From Chrysochromulina tobinii (Eukaryota > Haptophyta > Prymnesiales > Chrysochromulinaceae), in assembly GCA_001275005.1 (NCBI GenBank), contig JWZX01000680.1, positions 1 to 14,722 of the forward strand: a DNA stretch of 14,722 nt. Reading direction: 5' to 3'. This document shows, in pieces, positions 7,159-14,722 of this stretch. A program made the position numbers and the translations under genes. The notes beneath the pieces were generated by a model that saw only the letters and a list, made by a program, of their open reading frames with translations, was not told where the DNA came from and ran no database searches. How positions within the stretch are numbered: the first letter of the stretch is position 1; each line of letters starts with the position of its first letter.

Positions 7159-7791
7159 CCCCCCCCCCGTCGCGCGCTCGTGGGGATCCGCCCACATCCG
7201 AATGTCGACGATCTGCTCACCTACGGTCGGATAGGCTTCGATCGGGTAGGTGACGAACCCGGCCTCTCTGCTGACTAATGAGCTTCGCGGAGTGCTCTGC
7301 GATCTCATGCTCCGGTGTACCCTTGTAAAGGGTCTGGCTCAGTTGCGTGTGGCCTTCAGGATGAGCGTGACTCGCTCAGGCCGCGTACGGCTCCAGTGAT
7401 GTCTACTTGTGCATTCCATGTATTCAGTGCGCGTGCGTGTCGGTGTGGAATCTGACTCGTGCGCGTGCCGAGGTCAAAAGGGGAGGGGCTCAGGGCCGCC
7501 GGCTTGATGAACAAGCGGTGTCGTGTGTGTATCGGTCTGTATGGCGCTGGGTGTCTGCTGTGTCGGTCTCTCGCCGCCTTGAGCGCGGCGCGATCGTCGA
7601 CGGTTCCTTATTTCTTCTAAGTCGAGAGTATCGGGAATAAATTTTAATATCCCGTATGTGGTATGACTTCGATCGCCCGTCGCTAACGACACCTAAATAG
7701 AAACGATCAAAGGGATCGTGCGCGATCGCGATCGGGAGGCGAGATGTGGCGTGGATCGACAAGTTGACTCTCGATACTCAAACTCGATCGG
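7159..7791. other. Intergenic stretch between convergent transcription units
   Basis: Probably holds the 3' UTR of the minus-strand DNAJC22-like gene and of any plus-strand gene starting at 6805. It contains a homopolymeric C run (7159-7168), the in-frame continuation to 7278 described for the small ORF, and an AT-rich patch (about 7608-7655). No RNA gene or further credible ORF was recognised. Confidence 0.55.
7636..7641 (+). terminator. Candidate polyadenylation signal AATAAA
   Basis: A canonical AATAAA in a short AT-rich patch of otherwise GC-rich DNA, in the right orientation for a plus-strand transcript from the 6805 region. There is no proof that it is used. Confidence 0.35.
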
Positions 7792-10700
7792 TCATCGCGT
7801 GCGCTTGGGCGCTGCTTTGGAGGGTTGCCTCGCTGTCGCGCCGCTCGACCCCTTGCGAGGCGTCGTCTTGGGCGCATGGCCGGACGAGGCTCGATCTCGC
7901 TTGGAGCTCGATCTCGGCTGAGCTGACGCCGCGCGCGGTGGCGTCGGGCTCGGCGGCGGCGGGTTCGGCGGCGGCAGCGGCGTGTGCCGCTGCCGCTTGC
8001 GTGCGGCCATGATGGTCTCGAATGCCATCTTTGTCTTCACGAAGACTTCGGTTGTATCACGAGCCCTGTAATGACCGACGCAATCAGGTGGTCATCAGGA
8101 GTCATTATTAGTCATCAGGAGTCATCAGTAGTCACTCAGGGGGCAATCAGGTGTCATCAGGAGTCACATCTCACGTTTGAGAGTCGAAGGCCGACGTTTT
8201 ATCTGGGTGATAGACGAGCGACAGCTTCCGATATGCGGATTTCACTTCACTCGTCGAAGCGAAACGGCTGAGACCAAGCGTCGCGTATGACTCCACCAAT
8301 GAGAGCCCGTCCCTCGCCCAGCGTGTGCCTGATGTGGACGAGAGACGAGGCGCCGTGGTGAGCACACGCATTCTCGGGCAGGAGCTGAGGGCATGGAAAC
8401 CCCTTAATGTCCCAATCGAAGCATTTGGAGGTGCACTCAGAGGCACCCAGAGGCACTCAGAGGCACTCAGAGGCACCCAGAGGCACTCAGAGGCACTCAG
8501 AGGCACTCAGACGCACCCAGAGGCACTCAGAGGCACTCAGAGGCAACCAGATGGGCACACCTTTAATGTCCCAATCGAAGCATTTGGAGGTGCGCCGGTC
8601 GCCACTGAAGATACACAAGCGCTCGAACGCCGTGCCGAGCGCGCGTGACCATTCGATCTTGAGGCAGGCGTGCTCTTGCCAGCCACCGCCACCGAGCGCG
8701 TGAATGACGAACCTGGCGAGCCGATCGGGTCTGAGCATGCACATGCCGCCGCTGACGAAACGCGCCGCGTTGAGCGTGCGCTCTCGCCCGTCGACGGTGA
8801 GTGGCACCTGATGAGGGAGGCAATCAGCCACCATTAGGACGCCATCAGTCGTACTCTGGACGTAATCAGTCCCCATCAGAATGCAATCAGACGTAACCGG
8901 TCCCCATCAGGATGCAATCTGACACAATCAGCGTACCGTCTGGCGCATGAGGAATGCAATCAGCCTGATGAGGGAGGCAATCAGACACAATCAGCGTACC
9001 GTCTGGCGCATGAGGAATGCAATCAGCCTGATGAGGGAGGCAATCTGACACAATCAGCGTACCGTCTGGCGCATGAGCAGCCCTGCGAGCACCAGAGCCC
9101 AGAACGACGCGGCGACGAACCTGATGAGGGAGGCAATCAGTCTGATGAGGCATGCAATCAGATATGTGAGCCCAGAACGACGCGGCGACGCACGTGACGG
9201 CCAGTGCCGCGAGCAAAGAGCGGCGCGGCTGTCGTGTGGACGGACGTCGACGTAACGACCGTAGATTGACCGCCATGGCCGCGAGCAGCAGAGGTAACGT
9301 GACGCCGCCGCGCCCGGCATCCGTCGCGGCGGCGGCGGCGCCGGGAAGCCAGAGGGGCGCATAGCCACACCTGATGAACGACACAATCAGAGGCCATCAG
9401 AGGCCATCAGAGGCCATCAGAGGCCATCAGAGGCCATTCAGAGGTCATCAGAGGCCATCAGAGGTCATCAGAGGTCATCAGAGGTCATCCGAGGTCATCC
9501 GAGGACATCCGTGGCCATCAGAGGTCACTCAGAGGCCATCAGAGGTCATTAGAGGTCATCAGAGGTGATCAGAGGTCATCAGAGGTCATCAGAGGTCGTC
9601 AGAGGTCATCAGAGGTCATCAGAGGTCATCAGAGGCATTTTGAGGTCATCAGAGGTCATCATCACCTCTCGATCACAGCGCCACCGAAAGCGCTCAGCGC
9701 GAGGAGCCTGTTGGGTACCGGTAGCCCCGTCGTGCCGGCAGCGAGGAAGAGGGTCAGCAGCGCGCAGCTTGCATGCACCTAATGAGGGACGCAATCAGAG
9801 GTATTTAGAGGTCCTCAGAAGAGGCACTCAGGGTTGCATGCATACAGTCATGCACCTGATGAGGGACGCAATCAGAGGTATTTAGAGGTCCTCAGAAGAG
9901 GGTTGCATGCATACCGTCATACGGAGCGTGGGCGACAGCAATCAGTCTGATGAGGCATGTAATCAGAAGAGGCTCTCAGGGTTGCATGCATACCGTCATA
10001 CGGAGCGTGGGCGACAGCAGTGGCGGGTCTAGACTGCTGCTGAAGCGCAGTGCGTGATATGTGAGCCACGAACCTGTATTCATGGTACAAGAGGCGACCC
10101 GTCGCTGTCAGTCGCCATCTGTCGCAATCAGACGCAATCCGACGCACTCAGTCGCGCTCAGTACGTGATGCGTGCGCCACGCACCCAGAGGCCATCAGAG
10201 GCGATACGCACCCTGAGCAATCAGTTTCAATCAAATGCAATCAAATGCAATCAGAGGCCATCAGAGGTCATCGGAGGCCATCAGAGGCGCCACGCACCCA
10301 GGGCAAGGTGCCAGCTCAGACTGATGAGGGAGGCAATCAGTCTGATGAGGCATGCAATCAGATATGTGAGCCACGCACCCAGGGCAAGGTGCCAGCTCAG
10401 ACGATAGAGCAGCCGCACCGCGCCGGAGAGTACGCTGAGCTCCGAGGCCATCATCACCGTCTCACTCGCTAGAGGCTGACCAGCGACGCTCTCAGCGCGA
10501 GTTGCCACATTTGGGGCGACCTTAGCGAGTTGCCATTTTTGGGTCGGCACAGCCGCCGCGCCGCCGTGGGCACCCCCCTTGTCAAGCACCGAGGCTAGCG
10601 AGGCTGGAGAGGCTTCGAGGCTAGCGAGGCTGGAGAAGGCCTTCGAAGCGTCTCTCGAGGCAGGCTTTGACGACACCGCACCTCGAAGCCTCGCGATGGC

Positions 10701-11225
10701 TCCGACGGCCCAAAGGCTCAGCTTGCCCACAGTGTCGAACGCGCCACCGCGGCTGCCGCCGCTCGGATGGGCTTCGGCCTCGGCCTGGCCGAGCTGTCGC
10801 ACGTAGCTCGGGATGCGGAACGCGTCGCGCACCCAGCCGAGCAGGAACCCGTTGAGCGAGATCGACGAGACGAGCGCCTCGCAGTTCCGGCCGAGGTACA
10901 GATGATGTGCGCCGAAGATGCCAAAGAGGGCCCAGAGCACGTACGCGACGAGCATCCGGAACACCGAGAACGGGACTCGCACGGCAGGAGCACCAGCCGG
11001 TGCGTGTGCCTCGTTGGGGACGGCGGCAGGCGCGGAAGCCGCCCGTGCTGCGCGCAGCTCTGAGGCGATCAGCAGCTCTCTGCGTGCTGAAACGGTCCGC
11101 CCGACGCCATGGAGCTGGCCATCAATGGCGGCGGTGCTGGAGAGCATGAGAAGCAGCAGGATGCCGGCTATGGGTGGCGAACTTCGTCTCATTGTGGCTT
11201 TTGCAGTGGCTTTGAGGTACCGCAT
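7792..11225 (-). CDS. DNAJC22: DNAJC22/Wurst-like TM2 + J-domain membrane protein, 649 aa
   Basis: Exons on the minus strand: 11225-10379, 10073-9994, 9778-9666, 9370-9194, 9120-9063, 8807-8561, 8328-8175 and 8065-7792. All seven junctions are phase-consistent. Residues 12-35 form a signal peptide or anchor (MRRSSPPIAGILLLLMLSS). A TM2 domain follows at about 92-142, with the family signature AYVLWALFGIFGAHHLYLGR and GWVRDAFRIPSYV. The middle has hydrophobic segments (CALLTLFLAAG, VTLPLLLAAMAVNL, LLAALAVTFVAASFWALVLAGLLM). A J domain sits at about 521-585, with YRKLSLVYHPDK carrying the HPD tripeptide at 548-550. The tail is basic and Pro/Ser-rich. TM2 at the N-terminus and J at the C-terminus is the DNAJC22/Wurst layout. 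In animals that protein acts as an Hsp70 co-chaperone in clathrin-mediated endocytosis; the same role here is only inferred. An alternative start at 11192 gives 638 residues and places the signal peptide at the very N-terminus. Confidence 0.85.
8066..8174 (-). other. Intron 7 of the DNAJC22-like gene (inside the J domain)
   Basis: 109 nt, phase 2, sense donor GTGAGATG, 3' end CTGATTGCGTCGGTCATTACAG. It interrupts the J domain a few residues after HPDK. The interior has ACTCCTGATG-type repeats in the sense direction. Confidence 0.85.
8329..8560 (-). repeat. Intron 6 of the DNAJC22-like gene, 10-bp array and module II
   Basis: 232 nt, phase 1, sense donor GTGTGCCC, acceptor CACATCAG. It contains a 10-bp array (plus strand AGGCACTCAG) at about 8432-8545. 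A copy of the upstream exon end lies at 8404-8434 (original at 8563-8593). Its 3' end carries module II, GTGCTCACCACGGCGCC followed by a pyrimidine-rich stretch. Confidence 0.85.
8808..9062 (-). repeat. Intron 5 of the DNAJC22-like gene, 63-bp repeats carrying exon end and donor
   Basis: 255 nt, phase 0, sense donor GTACGCTG; last 20 nt are CTGATTGCCTCCCTCATCAG. The exon 5 end plus donor (sense ATGCGCCAGACGGTACGCTG) is present three times, with donors at 9062, 8999 and 8936, exactly 63 bp apart. Use of either inner donor would run into an immediate in-frame TGA. Confidence 0.88.
9121..9193 (-). other. Intron 4 of the DNAJC22-like gene (73 nt)
   Basis: Phase 2, sense donor GTGCGTCG, 3' end CTGATTGCCTCCCTCATCAG. 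The intron start repeats the downstream exon start over 26 nt with one difference (GTGCGTCGCC against GTTCGTCGCC, then the same bases to GGGCTC). The remainder is identical to part of intron 1 of the same gene. Splicing joins a long hydrophobic segment. Confidence 0.9.
9371..9665 (-). repeat. Intron 3 of the DNAJC22-like gene, 10-bp array
   Basis: 295 nt, phase 2, sense donor GTGATGATG, 3' end CTGATTGTGTCGTTCATCAG. Nearly the whole intron is a 10-bp tandem repeat, ATCAGAGGTC or ATCAGAGGCC on the plus strand, i.e. CTGATGACCT/CTGATGGCCT in the sense direction. Confidence 0.93.
9779..9993 (-). repeat. Intron 2 of the DNAJC22-like gene, with copied exon end
   Basis: 215 nt, phase 0, sense donor GTATGCATGC, 3' end CTGATTGCGTCCCTCATTAG. 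A 41-nt block spanning the exon 2 end and donor (9979-10019) recurs at 9900-9940. The acceptor module also recurs, at 9855-9874. The downstream exon starts GTGCATGCAAG, echoing the intron start GTATGCATGCAA. The 9779 acceptor is chosen because the 9855 alternative soon meets a stop. Confidence 0.8.
10074..10378 (-). repeat. Intron 1 of the DNAJC22-like gene, with copied exon end and donor
   Basis: 305 nt, phase 1, sense donor GTGCGTGGCTCACATATC, which repeats the downstream exon start GTTCGTGGCTCACATATC. Acceptor AATACAG. The exon 1 end plus donor (sense CTGAGCTGGCACCTTGCCCT, then GGGTGCGTGG) is copied so that a second donor lies at 10297, exactly 81 nt downstream and in frame. A degenerate third donor copy lies near 10184. 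Confidence 0.85.
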
Positions 11226-11990
11226 GTGAGGACGCCACCCTTCTGCGAGCGCGAGTGAATGGTCAACGGCGTGTGATGACGCGTGTGAATGGTCAACGGC
11301 ACAGACGGCGCATTCTCTGCTCAAGCAAGGACAAAGTTTGTGGAGGTCCTGTAAATCGTGACGCAAGGTTGGTAGTTGACCTACCTGACAACACGCGACA
11401 GAAGAACTGGCAGGTGCGTCGAAGCATTGCATGATAATGACGTGGCCCCGACCCACCGCCATATCATAGCTGGACACGTCTCCGGGGATGGCAGGAGCAG
11501 GAACACGGCCAGGAACACGGCCCGAGCCACCGAACTCGCCGAGAGCACGTCGGAACACATGTGTGTGCTGAGAGCACAGATCACAGCTCCGGGCGGGCGC
11601 TGTGGCGCTGAGGCAAGTATCTCCGCCCAAATCAGGCAAGTATCTCCGCTGTCTCGGGGCCGCCGTTAGGCGCTCTGCTGGGCACCCTCTGCTGCCGGTA
11701 GGCGCCCTGCTGGGCACCCTCTGCTGCTGTAGGCGCCCTGCTGGGCACCCTCTGCCGCGTATGTCCACTCGTCCGCATGCCGCATGCATCGGCCGCCGCG
11801 CCGCGCCGTATCGAGCGCGCCGACGTCCTCATGCCGCATATGCATCGGCCGGTCTGACCGCGCCGTATCGGGCGCCCGCTGCGCACATCTCTCTCGCTCT
11901 CAGTGAGTCAGATGCCCCCTTACGCTCACACGCACGCACGCGCGCGCACCTCCCTCACCCTCTCTCGCGCGCGTAGGTGCGAACATCTGC
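11226..11990. other. Intergenic stretch upstream of the DNAJC22-like gene and downstream of the helicase gene
   Basis: Should contain the helicase 3' UTR and the DNAJC22-like promoter and 5' UTR. The DNAJC22-like frame is open upstream to 11789, but that extension is Cys/Arg-rich, unlike a signal-peptide protein, and is not taken as coding. Repeats seen: GTGAATGGTCAACGGC at 11255 and 11285; GGCAAGTATCTCCGC at 11612 and 11635; three copies of a 29-32-bp unit at 11667-11758. No RNA gene recognised. Confidence 0.55.
11667..11758. repeat. Tandem repeat of about 30 bp, 3 copies
   Basis: Units start at 11667, 11699 and 11730 with TAGGCGCYCTGCTGGGCACC followed by CTCTGC. The spacing varies by one or two bases. 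Confidence 0.88.
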
Positions 11991-14411
<2,421 letters not shown>

Positions 14412-14583
14412 GGACGGCGGTGTCGTGCGACGTCACCCAGGGGCTCGATTCCGCAAGAGACTGAAGATTCCTTTTGGACGAAAAACGGACGTCGACCCCC
14501 CCTACTAGAGTCTTCGCAAAACTTCCGAATCCAGCGTGAATATCCCGGCGTCTGTTTTGCGGAAATCCGCGCGATCGCGCCAA
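14412..14583. promoter_or_regulatory. Divergent promoter between helicase and U-box genes
   Basis: A 172-bp gap between two outward-facing start codons. The half next to the U-box gene (about 14457-14560) is locally AT-richer. No TATA box or familiar element is recognised. Confidence 0.5.
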
Positions 14584-14722
14584 ATGCCGCCCAAGCGCGG
14601 CCGCTCGGCTGCCGAGGCCGAGGATGAGACGGCGCAGCTGCGCCGACACAAGAGCGCCTTCGAGGAGGCCATGAACGAGTTCCTCTGCCCCATCACCTTC
14701 TCGCTGCCCGTCGACCCCGTCA
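14584..14722 (+). CDS. U-box E3 ubiquitin ligase, 5' end only
   Basis: The ATG at 14584 opens a frame that runs to the window edge (46 codons): MPPKRGRSAAEAEDETAQLR, then ...EEAMNEFLCPITFSLPVDPV. FLCPITxxLxxDPV is the start of a U-box, the RING-like fold that recruits E2 enzymes in ubiquitin transfer. The short basic N-terminus might be a nuclear signal. Nothing can be said about other domains such as ARM or WD40 repeats, because the gene leaves the window. Confidence 0.8.
   Translation, partial: MPPKRGRSAAEAEDETAQLRRHKSAFEEAMNEFLCPITFSLPVDPV

Noticed and set aside
9121-9140. CTGATGAGGG on the plus strand looks like the hammerhead ribozyme core CUGAUGAG, and the 35-bp repeats at 6132 contain CGAAACGUC
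   Set aside because: The required partner CGAAA is not placed after a stem near any CTGATGAG copy, the CTGATGAG copies lie antisense to the host transcripts, and the 6132 repeats lack a CUGAUGA. CTGATGAG is simply the reverse complement of CTCATCAG, the acceptor module.
3547-9665. Regular short direct repeats that could suggest CRISPR arrays
   Set aside because: The units are about 10 or 31 bp with no unique spacers of even length, there are no cas genes, the genes are eukaryotic, and each array lies between matching splice sites.
11226-11789. N-terminal extension of the DNAJC22-like frame up to an ATG at 11789
   Set aside because: The extension is open but rich in Cys, Arg and short repeats, and would bury the clear signal peptide at residue 190 and beyond. 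It is more likely 5' UTR or intergenic.

Overview
The window looks like nuclear DNA of a GC-rich, intron-dense unicellular eukaryote, probably a photosynthetic alga. Evidence: 20 spliceosomal GT-AG introns can be placed in four genes with phase-consistent junctions; the genes are of eukaryotic type (DEAD-box RNA helicase, U-box ligase, TM2+J-domain protein, Tudor-like/zinc-finger protein); and a LETM1-like protein carries what looks like a plastid-type presequence. A haptophyte, pelagophyte or prasinophyte would fit, but the sequence alone does not settle the lineage.

Layout, left to right. (1) Minus strand, 2459 to beyond base 1: a 5'-complete, 3'-truncated gene for a Tudor/PWWP-like protein with RG-rich and low-complexity stretches and a C2HC zinc finger assembled across an intron. 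(2) A 210-bp divergent promoter gap. (3) Plus strand, 2670-6004: an 8-exon LETM1-like gene. (4) 6005-7791: mostly non-coding, with short tandem repeats, a perfect 20-bp palindrome, one doubtful small ORF (6805-7158) and an AATAAA. (5) Minus strand, 11225-7792: an 8-exon gene encoding signal peptide, TM2 domain, hydrophobic segments and a C-terminal J domain, the DNAJC22/Wurst architecture. (6) 11226-11990: intergenic, with short repeats. (7) Minus strand, 14411-11991: a 5-exon DEAD-box helicase of 592 residues. (8) A 172-bp divergent promoter gap. (9) Plus strand, 14584 to the window end: the 5' end of a U-box E3 ligase gene.

The genes do not form a pathway; the striking content is the introns. 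About nine end in variants of one 20-nt module (CTGATTGCCTCCCTCATCAG), and four end in a second module (core GTGCTCACCACGGCGCC, then a pyrimidine-rich stretch and CACAG or CATCAG). Many are filled with arrays, often of 10-bp period, that repeat a CTGAT/TTGAT pentamer resembling a branch site. These arrays are always on the sense strand, so they flip orientation where the genes flip. Several introns begin with a copy of the first 7 to 30 nt of the downstream exon, and at least eight contain extra copies of the upstream exon end plus its donor. Together this suggests introns born and enlarged by local tandem duplication and by copying between introns. One 52-nt block is shared exactly between two introns of the DNAJC22-like gene and carries exon-derived bases that indicate the direction of copying.
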